Assembly: GCA_001464665.1 (NCBI GenBank)
Contig: LNDP01000024.1
Span: 62,001-126,000 of the forward strand
Reading direction: 5' to 3'
Length of the DNA stretch: 64,000 nucleotides
Source: Acidobacteria bacterium Ga0074141
GTDB lineage: Bacteria > Acidobacteriota > Blastocatellia > Pyrinomonadales > Pyrinomonadaceae
The number at the start of each line of letters is the position of its first letter. Positions within the stretch are counted from its first letter, which is position 1. The notes beneath the pieces were generated by a model that saw nothing but the letters and a program-made list of their open reading frames with translations, was not told the DNA's origin and made no database searches. Positions 24,032 to 33,678 of the stretch are shown here, piece after piece. The position numbers and the translations under genes were made by a program.

Positions 24032-25862
24032 ATTTCGGAACCCGTAGTTCAGCCTTGTATATGGTGTATCCGGAAACGCGTTCGAGTTCCGTGAGGTCGT
24101 ACCATCGGGCCACATTGGCAAGATCGTTGCCATCGTCATCGGCGATCACAACGAACGAGAGTTTCGGCTCCGCTGCCCGAACGGCATCGAATTGCTCGAT
24201 ATATTCACGATAAAGCCTGACCTCTTCGGCAATCTCGCCCTCGGTGATCGGCTTATATTCCGAGTTGAGCCGGTCGGTGTGCCGGCCCCATCCGAAGAAG
24301 GCGATTATCGAGACAAAATCGCGTCGAAGCAGGTCGTCGAGCCCATCCGCATCGACGTTGCTGTAATGCAAATACTGGTAATACCGCTCCTTGCTTTCCT
24401 GCCACGAGAGTCCGGCGAAAACGTGCTGGTGGCGTGCCCATAGGACATTCTGCGGAGCGACGGTCGGCAGGTCGTCCGCCAGAATGCCGTCAAAGGCGAG
24501 GACCGTTTCGCGGTGTTTGTCGGGTGACGCTTGCGAAAACTCCTCGAGTTTCTGCGCAACCGCGAGGCCTCTGTCGCGATGCTCATTTGCCCAATCAAGC
24601 ACACGGACGGTGTAATGGCACTCGACGAACCCCCAGGCTATCGCCGCGACCGCAACACCCGCCCAAAGGGCCTTCATCCGCACGGATTCGCTACTCTCGG
24701 AACGCCGGATAAAGAGGCCGATCGCCGCTAGCAATGCCAGAACTGCGACATAGTTGCCGATGAAAACCTGATAATGGATCGGCTGCAGGGCCCTGCCGGT
24801 GACCATCTGCTGATTGAAAACGATGAACGGGACAAGAGCTAGTGCAAAAACGAAAAGCACATCCCGGTCACCCAACCGAAAACGGCCGAACGCCATTCCG
24901 GCGATCAATATCAGCAAGACGCCAAAAGCGATGTATTCCGGAAAGCGGAAGAGATCAGGAAGCCGCGTATAAACAAGCAACTGGACGTGGTCCATCGTCT
25001 CCGTTCGCTGCGAAAGCAGATAGGCATATGGCACAAGCACCGCCGCACAGCCGCCCGCAAGCACAAGAGCATACCGAACCTGCGACCGCCAACCCTCGGG
25101 CCGTTCCATCAACCACGCCCCAGCCATCGCCGCAAGAAATGCGGCGGCAGTCGTCCAGACGTAGAAATAACTAAAGACGGTGTACCCGAACGCCAGCACT
25201 GCAAGCCCGGTCAGGATCATGCCCCGATGCTTGCCCAATCTTGAGCTCTCGCGTTCGTCGCTTTCAGCTCCCTCGACGAATACTTTCCAAAGCAACGCGA
25301 GCATCGCAAAGAACGCCGGAAAAGCCATCGCCGGAATGTATCGCCGAAAGCCCGGGAAATATGGATAAGAAAAGCCGTCGAAAAGCACCTCGAGAATTGC
25401 CCCCTCGCCCGCCGCAAGCGACCCGAAACAAAAGGTCGCAAGTGCCCCGGCCATCGCAAACCAAGTGCTTCCCGTCATTCGTCCCAATAGCCAAAACACA
25501 GCTAAAGCGGAAAGAAAGCCTGCCAAAGCTCCGGAAAGTATCATCGCCCACGGCGCACCAAAACCGAAGATGCGTGCCGGTATTGCAAGCGTGTAGGGCG
25601 CGGCAAACTGTATAGAAAAAAGCGATTCGGGCTGCGGTGTTTCGGAGCTGTGGTCGCGGCCCGTATAGGGATCGTTCTTCCGCGGCCGCCCGTCGATCAA
25701 TGCCCTTACGTAAGCCGCATATGCGACCTCATCGATGTCGTTATATGCATAGTGGCCGTTCCAATCGGCCCCACGCTCGTACCACATCTTCGCCTGCGGA
25801 TACAGGCAAAAAAGGGCCAGGAAGATAGCGGCAACGATGCCAAAGCGCCAGCGCAGTTTCAT
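24030..25862 (-). CDS. Polytopic membrane protein, GT-C-like layout
   Basis: The roughly 610-residue protein has an N-terminal membrane segment, a soluble loop containing NDIDEVAYAAY (an acidic motif like that in the first loop of GT-C glycosyltransferases) and about ten further hydrophobic segments. A C-terminal soluble domain of about 200 residues follows. The layout resembles GT-C transferases and related membrane enzymes that use lipid-linked sugars, but I see no diagnostic signature, so this is only a fold-level suggestion. ATG at 25862 (MKLRWRFG) is a better start than the upstream TTG at 25880. It is downstream of the signalling pair on the same strand, with an 82-base gap. Confidence 0.6.
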   Translation of the reverse strand: MKLRWRFGIVAAIFLALFCLYPQAKMWYERGADWNGHYAYNDIDEVAYAAYVRALIDGRPRKNDPYTGRDHSSETPQPESLFSIQFAAPYTLAIPARIFGFGAPWAMILSGALAGFLSALAVFWLLGRMTGSTWFAMAGALATFCFGSLAAGEGAILEVLFDGFSYPYFPGFRRYIPAMAFPAFFAMLALLWKVFVEGAESDERESSRLGKHRGMILTGLAVLAFGYTVFSYFYVWTTAAAFLAAMAGAWLMERPEGWRSQVRYALVLAGGCAAVLVPYAYLLSQRTETMDHVQLLVYTRLPDLFRFPEYIAFGVLLILIAGMAFGRFRLGDRDVLFVFALALVPFIVFNQQMVTGRALQPIHYQVFIGNYVAVLALLAAIGLFIRRSESSESVRMKALWAGVAVAAIAWGFVECHYTVRVLDWANEHRDRGLAVAQKLEEFSQASPDKHRETVLAFDGILADDLPTVAPQNVLWARHQHVFAGLSWQESKERYYQYLHYSNVDADGLDDLLRRDFVSIIAFFGWGRHTDRLNSEYKPITEGEIAEEVRLYREYIEQFDAVRAAEPKLSFVVIADDDGNDLANVARWYDLTELERVSGYTIYKAELRVPK

Positions 25863-25944
25863 ATCGGTTCGTGAGGACAAAGTAACCGTTATTTTCTATA
25901 TTCAGCGGGAAGTTGTCGAACGCGGGAAATACGAAATGCAGTAA

Positions 25945-28152
25945 TTAGGCAGCCGCTGCCGTAACCTCGGGCCGGTCGAAATATTTCGTCATCGTCAGGC
26001 GGGTGCCGTCGTCAACGTCCTCAAGCCTGACCTCATCCATCAAAACGCGGATCAGCTTTAGCCCCCAACCGCGTCGTCCGTTGGCGGGTTCGGCCGCGGG
26101 CACTGCCCGGTCGGCAATACGCAGCCCGCGGTTTGAGACGGTTATGGTAATGCGGTCGGGAGCTACGACAAACTTCTGATGTATCCGCCGGTCCGGGCTC
26201 AGGCTATGCTCGGCGGCATTGATGCAAGCCTCGATCAACGCGGTCTTTATCTGGTTGATGAGGGCCGCCGGGATGTCGTGTCGACGAGCGATGTCTTCAA
26301 GAGTATGTGCGGCGACGATCTCCGAATCCTCATCGATCGGGATGACGATCTCGTAGCTATCCGTCGCTGGCGTGTCGGCTTCTCCTTCGCCTCCCTCAAG
26401 CACAATGCGAAGCAGATCCGCCTGCATTCGGCACGAGGCATAACAGCCTCGCTCGTTCAAGACCGCCAGGGCATCGTCATTAAATCCTTCGGGAGCGATC
26501 AGCCAAAGTCGATACCGCTCAAATCCGCAGTTGATCGCGGCGGCTTCGAGCCGGTCGCACCAAAATTCGGCCTTGCTTCGCTCAGCCTCGAGCTTCGAAT
26601 CGATCTCCGCCGCTATCCAGGCGATCGGTTCGGTGCCGCCCTCGCCTGCCTGAAAGCCGACCGCGACCGCTGCCCGCTCGGATTCTGAGATGGTACCAAT
26701 GGCCTTATAAAACGCCTCGGCCTGTGCTGAAAAAACGATCTTCGGGAGCGAGATGAGCTTTTCATCATCACGAAGCAGGCCAAGCAATTCGTCACGCGGA
26801 ATGCCCTTGTAATTCTGCTTGAACCGTCCGTAGTCGAACAGCGCCGCCGGCACCTCACTCCCGCCAAACTCGGCCATCAGCCCGCGGACGCCAACCGCCG
26901 CCGACCGCCGATAAACGCTTGCCATTTCGGCCGGTGCATTTGTCAGAAACTCGGCGAGCGTCTCGGCATAGACGAGCGCTCGGGTCTCATTCCGCACTTC
27001 AAGCCGATAACTCGTTGTGAGGAAATCGCGAAGCGTCTTATTGTCCGCGGCGACTTCGACCCGGCCCGCAGTGAAGCGGATAATTTCCTCGGTGTTGAGG
27101 GTCTCTGCGGCGGTTACAGCCGCTTCGTCACTCATGCCGAGCCGCGAGCGGAAGACGTCGAGCGGCACTGATGTATTCTCGCGAGCCGCTTCGTGAAGCA
27201 AACGGATCGCTTCCCTTTCCACGCCAGTATCCGGAAAAATCCGCTCCAGCACCTCGGAAAAGATTCCGCGAACCGCACCGCCAAAAACCGAATCGACGTA
27301 TGCCGACCCGACGCCGCTAAAATCTTCAAGCGAGACGCCATCGCGTCGCGACGAATCGAGGATCCCGTGGACCGCCGAAAGGTCGCCGCTCGTGTGCACA
27401 GCCAAGAGATCTGCCGAAGCCTCGCCGATTGCGACGCCACGCTCAGCCGCGGCGTTCGCGATCAGCATCCTCAAATTTTCATCCGTGATCTCCGGCAAGA
27501 CCTCGCGAGCCACATCGGGGATCGCAAAGCCGCTCCTTCGCCGTGCGGCAAACAGAAACGGGAACTTCTCGGCTCGGGCGAGCACTTCGAACGCTCTCGC
27601 GATGCTCGCATGTCGCCCTTCGCGCTCGAGGGCGTCCGCGTTGTCGATCATCACGAATGATGCGATCCCCGCCACGGCCGCCGCAAGCGGTATGCTGAAA
27701 CAGCGGCGGATGAACGTCTCTTTCTCGTGTCCTAAAGGCTCAGCGGACAACAGCCGCACCGAGGCTGCAAAAAACGAGGCATCACCAGCATTCGCGATCG
27801 CGCTGATCTCGCCTGCCATCGGCGGAAGGCTGACAAGCCCCGCGTCCTGCCGTCTGAAGGCGAGGACCTGCACCAAAAATTCACTCAAAAAGCTTCGAGC
27901 AATATCGATCTGTTGACCATCGCGAGGAAACGAAAAATAGACCGGAGCCGGGCCTTGGGCGAAGTAAAACTGTCCGTCGAAAAATTGCTGGAGCAGTTCC
28001 GTCGCTCCCGATCGCGGCTTGTGCAGCACGATCGATCCGCGATACCGCTCATCCCGAGCCTTCTCCGCAAGGCCAGCAAGCGCAGCTTCGCGGCCAACGA
28101 AACTCGCCGGCCGCCTACTCGCAAGTATTCTGCTCTTTTGGTGTTCGGTCAT
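25945..28152 (-). CDS. P-loop-degenerate ATPase fused to RsbW-like kinase domain
   Basis: The 735-residue protein begins with an AAA_16/NACHT-like module (FVGREAAL near residue 19). Its Walker A position reads HKPRSGATELL, with Ala where the catalytic Lys of GKT should be; a Walker B-like FVMIDNAD follows near residue 170. The last 130 residues form a GHKL (HATPase_c_2) domain of RsbW/SpoIIAB type, with an N box EACINAAEH and a G2-like GWGLKLI. RsbW-type kinases phosphorylate anti-anti-sigma proteins or bind sigma factors. The ATG follows the TAG of the upstream cyclase gene directly, so both should be made together. It probably integrates signals through the dead ATPase part. No partner anti-sigma antagonist is in view. 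Confidence 0.72.
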   Translation of the reverse strand: MTEHQKSRILASRRPASFVGREAALAGLAEKARDERYRGSIVLHKPRSGATELLQQFFDGQFYFAQGPAPVYFSFPRDGQQIDIARSFLSEFLVQVLAFRRQDAGLVSLPPMAGEISAIANAGDASFFAASVRLLSAEPLGHEKETFIRRCFSIPLAAAVAGIASFVMIDNADALEREGRHASIARAFEVLARAEKFPFLFAARRRSGFAIPDVAREVLPEITDENLRMLIANAAAERGVAIGEASADLLAVHTSGDLSAVHGILDSSRRDGVSLEDFSGVGSAYVDSVFGGAVRGIFSEVLERIFPDTGVEREAIRLLHEAARENTSVPLDVFRSRLGMSDEAAVTAAETLNTEEIIRFTAGRVEVAADNKTLRDFLTTSYRLEVRNETRALVYAETLAEFLTNAPAEMASVYRRSAAVGVRGLMAEFGGSEVPAALFDYGRFKQNYKGIPRDELLGLLRDDEKLISLPKIVFSAQAEAFYKAIGTISESERAAVAVGFQAGEGGTEPIAWIAAEIDSKLEAERSKAEFWCDRLEAAAINCGFERYRLWLIAPEGFNDDALAVLNERGCYASCRMQADLLRIVLEGGEGEADTPATDSYEIVIPIDEDSEIVAAHTLEDIARRHDIPAALINQIKTALIEACINAAEHSLSPDRRIHQKFVVAPDRITITVSNRGLRIADRAVPAAEPANGRRGWGLKLIRVLMDEVRLEDVDDGTRLTMTKYFDRPEVTAAAA

Positions 28153-30303
28153 CTAATGAACATTCTCTCTGAACGTTCGGCCCAGATCCGCGTAGTTTCT
28201 GACACGATTCTTCCCGAGCTCTTTCGCATCGTAAAGGGCCATGTCGGCGGCCGTGATCCAGTCACGCGGCTCGGTAAATTCGGGAGTGAATTCTGCAAAT
28301 CCAACGCTGATGGTTACCTGCCGCCGTGGGAACTCGGTTCTCTCTACCCGCTGCCGAAGCCGCTCAGCTATCGAGGCTGCCTCAGCGGCATCCGTTTGCG
28401 GAAGCAGGATGGCGAATTCCTCGCCGCCGTAGCGTGCCGCAACGTCCGCCGCACGCAGAGTGTCCTTCATTGCTTTTGAGACCAGCACAAGGGCCACATC
28501 GCCCGCCGGATGGCCAAAGGTGTCGTTGTACGACTTGAAATTATCGACATCGATCATCAAAAGGCTCATCTGCGTCCGGTAGCGGTTCGCCCGGCTCATT
28601 TCCTCTATCAGCCTTTCTTCGATATAGCCGCGGTTCATCAATCCCGTCAGCGAATCGGTGATCGACCGCTTCTCAAGCTCGACCGTCCGTGCCTCGAGCT
28701 GCCGCCGGTCGATGGCAACTGCCAACTGCGGTGCAAGGGCCTGCAAGATCTCAAGATCATCGGCCGTAAATGCTCCGCCATCCGCCCGATCGGCGACGTT
28801 AAGCACGGCAAGCTGCTTTTCGCCCATTGCGATCGGAAACGAGATGAAAGAGTCCGTGCGGTAATTCCACGAATCAGGTGAGCTTGCGATGCCAAGATCG
28901 GCGAGATCGCCCGCAACGATCGGCTTTCCCGATTCAAGCGCCGTCCGCGAGATACGGCCACCGACGTTTCGTTCAGCGGAAAGATCGACACTCGTGCCGA
29001 TCATCGAACGGGCCCGGAGCTCGCCGCTCAAATTGGTAGGGGTCAGTATCGAGACACGCTCGGCTCCGAGCACCTCGGCGGCACTTTCGGCCACCGACTG
29101 CCAGAAATCGTTCGAATCCGCGTGCCTCAGGCCCTCGTTGAATCGGCGAAGGCCTGCCGCGACCGCTTCGCTTCGCATCACCTCATCCCGAAGCCGGAGG
29201 ATCTCCATCTGCGGCGCCGCGGCGCGAGCCAGCCGCGCGATGATCGCTGGCAGCTTGTCGGTCATTACTTTGCCGCTCGCGATGCGAATGCCGAGTGCGG
29301 CACGAACATCGCTGCCGACCAACACTGGAAAAACACGCAAGCCGCGTTCGCCCGCCTCGGCCCGCTTTTCTTTTAGGTCGATCGCTTCTCCGGCAAGAGC
29401 TCGCTCGGCAAGTTGATCTTGCGGAAGATCGAGCCGGACGCGTATCGTCTTGCCCTTGAATTCGCCGGTCGCGGCGACGCCTTTATAGCCATCGCCATTT
29501 CGCTCAAGCCAAACGAGCGAACTCAGGCCAAATCGCGAACCGACAAACTCGACCACCGAGATCGCCGCCTCCCTGTAGCGGAGTTCCATCATCCGCCCGA
29601 GCAGCGAACGGAACTCAGATACAGCCGCAGCCTCCGCCGTTATCGAACCCCTTCGCTCAGGCGGCATCACCTCCGAGGTGTCGAGCGTTCGTCGATTGAA
29701 TTCCTCGATGAGTTTTGTAATTGAATTTGCGTCCGGCGGTTCAACCGCTTCAGCAGGTGCGTGAGTCTCAGGAATTGCAACCGGACGAGCTTCAATGGCG
29801 GTAGCAACTGGTTCAAGCTCGAGCACCGGCGCTTCAACCTTCGGGACAAAGCGCTTGAGTTCGGCCGATGCCTTTTCGATCGGCTCATCAGAGCCGCTGA
29901 TAAGCACATTTGCGAAGAGATCCGCCGGTGGCAGCGTTCGCCAATCGCCGCCGAGTGCCCGCTCGGTCCCCTCGCGATATTTTCCGACCGACGTGAACGT
30001 CCTTCCCACTATCGCGACAAAAGGCCGCCCGCGGTCATCGACCCGCATCGCCCGGCACCGAAGCCCGGCGTGGCAGGTATAATCTATCGGCTCGCCGGCC
30101 GCCTCAGCTCGCGCATAAGCCGTTCCGCAGTCGGCTGCACAACGGTGGCCAAAAGCGGCCGAGCCGTATAGTGTTTGGCAGATCGAATTATTGTTTGAAG
30201 CGGCCGTGACCTCGCCGGTTTTATTCAAAACGGCAATAGCCACGCCGTTTTCACCGGCAAGGCGCTCTAGGAACTTAAACTTTGGGGGTCGCTTATCGCT
30301 CAT
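28153..30303 (-). CDS. PocR-GAF-GAF-GGDEF diguanylate cyclase
   Basis: The 716-residue cytoplasmic signalling protein has an N-terminal PocR-like sensor (Cys-rich motif with CQTLYG, RCAADC and CHAGLRC, about residues 35-90) and a GAF domain near residues 225-365. A second GAF domain spans about 385-545 and a GGDEF domain covers the last 160 residues. The active-site loop is RYGGEEF and the RxxD inhibitory site (RAAD) is placed five residues before it, so an active cyclase with product inhibition is expected. It makes c-di-GMP from two GTP. The stop codon abuts the ATG of the RsbW-like protein gene. A 394-base non-coding gap precedes it. Confidence 0.9.
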   Translation of the reverse strand: MSDKRPPKFKFLERLAGENGVAIAVLNKTGEVTAASNNNSICQTLYGSAAFGHRCAADCGTAYARAEAAGEPIDYTCHAGLRCRAMRVDDRGRPFVAIVGRTFTSVGKYREGTERALGGDWRTLPPADLFANVLISGSDEPIEKASAELKRFVPKVEAPVLELEPVATAIEARPVAIPETHAPAEAVEPPDANSITKLIEEFNRRTLDTSEVMPPERRGSITAEAAAVSEFRSLLGRMMELRYREAAISVVEFVGSRFGLSSLVWLERNGDGYKGVAATGEFKGKTIRVRLDLPQDQLAERALAGEAIDLKEKRAEAGERGLRVFPVLVGSDVRAALGIRIASGKVMTDKLPAIIARLARAAAPQMEILRLRDEVMRSEAVAAGLRRFNEGLRHADSNDFWQSVAESAAEVLGAERVSILTPTNLSGELRARSMIGTSVDLSAERNVGGRISRTALESGKPIVAGDLADLGIASSPDSWNYRTDSFISFPIAMGEKQLAVLNVADRADGGAFTADDLEILQALAPQLAVAIDRRQLEARTVELEKRSITDSLTGLMNRGYIEERLIEEMSRANRYRTQMSLLMIDVDNFKSYNDTFGHPAGDVALVLVSKAMKDTLRAADVAARYGGEEFAILLPQTDAAEAASIAERLRQRVERTEFPRRQVTISVGFAEFTPEFTEPRDWITAADMALYDAKELGKNRVRNYADLGRTFRENVH

Positions 30304-30697
30304 TCAGCCAATTTCGGCCGCAATTTCGGTCAATTTGCCCGAAAACCATTGTCCGGGCACGGTTTATGGGCACTAGGTTCGATGCAAGATAGTCTCAATC
30401 GGCATCGAGTTTCACTAAATTTCTTTACCGCCCCCGGACGAAACCCCAATTATCGCACAGATGAAGTTTTTCGCGGAAACGAGAGTTCGGTCGGCCTGAG
30501 ATGCGGCGCAGTCGTGCATAGCATCCATACACTAGCGTCCCCTATCGAGTCACTTTCTACTGTTATTTGGCGAACAAAACCGCGTTTTTATTGGAAATCG
30601 GCTCTGGCACGCCGGTTGTAACTACTATATGCGACAGCAACAAATGGTCATTCGATATTTAATGACGTTTAACTACCCATGGAGGGAATAAGTAATC
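30304..30697. other. Divergent intergenic region without recognisable genes
   Basis: The gap separates the cyclase gene (-) from the PA2169-like gene (+). I see a distant 7-bp inverted pair (gtccggg/cccggac) but no convincing promoter, riboswitch or small gene. The translated frames are low-quality. It must hold both divergent promoters. Confidence 0.5.
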
Positions 30698-31225
30698 ATG
30701 ATGAATAATTTTGGAAACAACACTGCGGCACAACCGATGACGGACGCTGGTCAACCACGGGCCATTAGCAATGACGATGTGATCTCGCATCTCAATGGCC
30801 TTATCGAAACATGTAGAGACGGGCAGGAGGGATTCAAGCAGGCCGCCGAAGGCGTTGACCGCGATGACCTCAAGAAGCTTTTCTATGAATTTTCACAGGA
30901 GCGTGCGAGCTTCGTCGGCGAACTTCAGGAAGTCGTCCGAGGTCTCGGCGGAGACCCGGAGAATACAGGCTCTTTGACCGGAGCAATGCACCGCGGCTGG
31001 ATCAACATCAAAGCCGCCGTGACCGGCAAGGACGAGGCAGCGATCCTAAACGAGGCCGAACGCGGCGAGGATGTCGCTCTTGGACAATATCGCTCGGCTC
31101 TCGAGCAGCCACTTCCTGAAACGATCCGCCAGACGGTCCAGAACCAGCACACAAAGGTTCAGGCCGCACACGACCGCGTCAAAGCACTTCGCGACGTAGC
31201 GAACGCCAAGAGTGCCACAACCTAA
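30698..31225 (+). CDS. PA2169/DUF2383-like four-helix bundle protein
   Basis: The 175-residue protein has a disordered start (MMNNFGNNTAAQPMTDAG), then a long helical domain with an ISNDDVISHLNGLIETCRDG opening, typical of the PA2169 family, a ferritin-like four-helix bundle of unknown function linked to stress in several bacteria. The body includes HRGWINIKAAVTGKDEAAIL and ends in Ala/Lys-rich residues. GGAGG lies about 12 bases upstream of the ATG pair at 30698/30701. A strong terminator follows. Metal binding is suggested by the fold family, but I cannot place ligands with confidence. Confidence 0.8.
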   Translation: MMNNFGNNTAAQPMTDAGQPRAISNDDVISHLNGLIETCRDGQEGFKQAAEGVDRDDLKKLFYEFSQERASFVGELQEVVRGLGGDPENTGSLTGAMHRGWINIKAAVTGKDEAAILNEAERGEDVALGQYRSALEQPLPETIRQTVQNQHTKVQAAHDRVKALRDVANAKSATT

Positions 31226-31265
31226 AACTCCCCGACCCGTAAAGGCGGAGCAGCAATAGAAACAA

Positions 31266-31304
31266 AAAGGCCGGCCGGAATCACCTTCCGGCCGGCCTTT
31301 TCAT
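31266..31304. terminator. Bidirectional intrinsic terminator
   Basis: A perfect 15-bp stem (31266-31280 with 31286-31300) around a 5-base loop has a T run on the + side and an A run before it on the other, so it can end both the + gene at 31225 and the - transporter operon. Confidence 0.9.
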
Positions 31305-31331
31305 TTGAAACTTCGAAACTTTCGCTTGCTT

Positions 31332-32531
31332 CTAAACGCCGATCGCGCCGAGTCCGGCCTCGGCGTTTGCCTTGATGTCAGGATGCTCGTTGTTGATGCG
31401 GATACATGCCGCACGGTGAGCGGGCTTGATCTCGACGAGCTGCGGTACGACCTGTTTACACTCGGCGATGGCATACGGGCAGCGGGTGTGAAAATGGCAG
31501 CCCGAGGGCGGGTTTATCGGCGAGGGCACGTCGCCCTGCAGAATTATTCGTTCCCGTTTCGCCTCGACCTCCGGGTCGGGGACGGGCACGGCCGAGATCA
31601 GCGCTTGCGTATAGGGCATCAGCGGGCTGGAATAAATGTCTTTGCCCGGAGCCAGCTCGACGATCTTACCGAGATACATAACGGCAACGCGATCCGAAAG
31701 ATGCCGCACGGCCCTGAGGTCGTGTGAGATGAAAAGATAGGTTAGCCCCTTGTCCGCCTGGAGCTTCTCCATCAGATTCATTATCTGAGCCTGGATCGAA
31801 ACATCGAGAGCAGAGATCGGTTCATCGGCGACAATGAACTCCGGCGCCACGGCAAGTGCTCGGGCGATGCCGATCCGCTGCCGCTGACCGCCGGAAAACT
31901 CATGCGGATATCGCTTGATAAAACGCCGGCTTAGACCCACCGTTTCCATCAGGTCGCCGACCAGAGTGTCCACCTTCGCTCCATCCGCGAGCCCAAAGGT
32001 TTTTATCGGTTCGCCGATGATCTGCCCGACGTTCATCCGCGGATTGAGCGAGGCGTAGGGGTCCTGAAAGATCATCTGAAGATGCTTTCGCTGCTCCCTC
32101 ATCTCACCCGCCGGAAGGTGGGCGAGGTCCTTGCCGTTATAGAAGACCTTTCCGCTTGTCGGCTCCGTTAAGCGGAGGATCGCCTTTCCGAGAGTCGATT
32201 TGCCGCAGCCCGATTCGCCGACCAGCCCGAGCGTCTCGCCCTTTTCGATATCGAGCGTGACACCATCGACCGCCTTTACGACCTTTGGCTCGCTGAAAAG
32301 CCCGCCGCCGAGCTTAAAGTGGACCCTGAGGTCATCAAGAAAGATAAGCGAATTTTCCGAGGCGACGATCGGCTCCGCGGGTTTGCCCGGGGTCGCTTCG
32401 ACCGTTTCAAGATGCCTGTCCTCCCCGACGCGTCGAAGACGTGCCCGGCAGTAAGTGCAGGTGGCGAATTCCCGTTCTTCCGCGACATCTAAGGCGGCGG
32501 CACATTCGGGACATTTTAAGGATACGTACAT
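31332..32531 (-). CDS. oppF: Oligopeptide ABC transporter ATPase (OppF-like) with N-terminal zinc ribbon
   Basis: The 399-residue protein is an OppF/DppF-type ATPase: Walker [10 protein letters not shown], signature [15 protein letters not shown], Walker [13 protein letters not shown], and the late C-terminal peptide-family CxHTRCPY-type motif (HFHTRCPYA). Ahead of the ATPase is an unusual zinc ribbon with C7, C10, C25 and C28 (CPEC and CTYC). The ORF could also begin at TTG 32582, overlapping the oppD stop, but ATG 32531 directly precedes the ribbon. ATP hydrolysis drives peptide import together with OppD. It is the last gene of the operon, ending at the bidirectional terminator. The same ribbon layout is found on OppC, which points to a shared added module. 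Confidence 0.88.
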   Translation of the reverse strand: MYVSLKCPECAAALDVAEEREFATCTYCRARLRRVGEDRHLETVEATPGKPAEPIVASENSLIFLDDLRVHFKLGGGLFSEPKVVKAVDGVTLDIEKGETLGLVGESGCGKSTLGKAILRLTEPTSGKVFYNGKDLAHLPAGEMREQRKHLQMIFQDPYASLNPRMNVGQIIGEPIKTFGLADGAKVDTLVGDLMETVGLSRRFIKRYPHEFSGGQRQRIGIARALAVAPEFIVADEPISALDVSIQAQIMNLMEKLQADKGLTYLFISHDLRAVRHLSDRVAVMYLGKIVELAPGKDIYSSPLMPYTQALISAVPVPDPEVEAKRERIILQGDVPSPINPPSGCHFHTRCPYAIAECKQVVPQLVEIKPAHRAACIRINNEHPDIKANAEAGLGAIGV

Positions 32532-32578
32532 ATCTTTCGTCAAGGTCGATCGGGCGCGAACCCGGTTGCCCGGCTTAA

Positions 32579-33598
32579 TCAAACTGCTAGTTCGCGTTCC
32601 GCCTGCGATTCCGCATAAACCTGGTCGGCAAAATGGCAGAGCGAGTGATGCTCCTCATTGATCTTTACAAAGGGCGGAAACTCGCGGCGGCAAATATCGG
32701 CCGCACGGTCGCACCGCTCGGCAAAAGGACATCCCGGCGGCAAGTGAGCGACGTCCGGCGGCAAGCCCGGTATCTGGTAAAGCTCTTTGCCCTGCTCATG
32801 GGCAGGGTCGGGCACGCTCCGGAGCAGGCCTTTCGTATACGGATTCGCGGGTGTTGCAAAAAGCTCGCGGGTCGGTGCCTGTTCAAACACCTTGCCGGCA
32901 TACATCACGATGATCTTGTCCGTCATCCCGGCGACGACGCCGAGGTCGTGCGTGATCAAAATTACGCTCGTACCCATCCGCGCCTTGAGGTCCTTGATCA
33001 GCTCAAGTATCTGCGCCTGAATGGTTACGTCGAGAGCCGTCGTCGGCTCATCGGCGATAAGCAATTCGGGGTCGCAAGCGAGTGCCATCGCGATCATCAC
33101 CCGCTGCCGCATGCCGCCCGAAAGTTCATGCGGGTAGCCGTCCATCCGTGAACGCGGGTCGGGAATCCCGACCATCTCCATCATCTTTACGCCGTGTTCG
33201 TAGGCCTGCTCTTTTGTATGCCCGAGGTGCAGCCGCGTCACCTCGGTCAACTGCGTCGAGACCTTAAGGAACGGGTTGAGCGACGTCATCGGGTCCTGAA
33301 AGATCATCGCCATCCGCTTGCCGCGGATCTTGCGAACCTCATCTATCGAGAGCGAGCGGACGTCGATGCCGTCAAAGATTATGTCGCCGCCGACGATCTT
33401 TCCGGGCGGTTCCGGGATCAGCCGCATCACCGAAAGGTTCGTCACGGATTTGCCCGAGCCCGATTCGCCGACTATCCCAAGCGTCTCGCCCTTCTTGAGC
33501 TCAAATGTAATGCCGTCAACCGCCTTCACCACACCATCTTCAGTCTGAAAATAAGTGCGAAGGTCATTGACGGAGAGAATTGTACCGTTGTTCGTCAT
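32579..33598 (-). CDS. oppD: Oligopeptide ABC transporter ATPase (OppD-like)
   Basis: The 339-residue ATPase starts at [10 protein letters not shown] (ATG 33598); the in-frame extension to 33835 is repeat-derived and not typical. Walker [10 protein letters not shown], signature [15 protein letters not shown], Walker [13 protein letters not shown] and the C-terminal cysteine motif (PFAERCDRA) are those of DppD/OppD. It pairs with OppF to power the permeases. It is followed by oppF with a small gap and preceded by an 80-base gap to oppC that carries a palindromic repeat. No zinc ribbon is present here, unlike its two partners. Confidence 0.9.
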   Translation of the reverse strand: MTNNGTILSVNDLRTYFQTEDGVVKAVDGITFELKKGETLGIVGESGSGKSVTNLSVMRLIPEPPGKIVGGDIIFDGIDVRSLSIDEVRKIRGKRMAMIFQDPMTSLNPFLKVSTQLTEVTRLHLGHTKEQAYEHGVKMMEMVGIPDPRSRMDGYPHELSGGMRQRVMIAMALACDPELLIADEPTTALDVTIQAQILELIKDLKARMGTSVILITHDLGVVAGMTDKIIVMYAGKVFEQAPTRELFATPANPYTKGLLRSVPDPAHEQGKELYQIPGLPPDVAHLPPGCPFAERCDRAADICRREFPPFVKINEEHHSLCHFADQVYAESQAERELAV

Positions 33599-33607
33599 TA
33601 AATTGAT

Positions 33608-33673
33608 TTGCCACCGAGTACACCGAGGTTTATGAGATTTCGACCTTTCTTTCTCTCTGTCCTCTGTGGCGAA
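33608..33673. repeat. Dispersed palindromic repeat, gccac/gtggc type, copy 2
   Basis: Left arm ttgccaccgagtacaccgag (33608-33627) faces right arm ending cctctgtggcgaa (to 33673). It fills the oppC-oppD gap and matches the copy at 7721-7789 in layout and core. Confidence 0.7.
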
Positions 33674-33678
33674 AAACC

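Noticed and set aside
30349-30621. Possible 90-residue gene in the large intergenic gap
   Set aside because: No ribosome site, no coherent motif and atypical composition; treated as non-coding.
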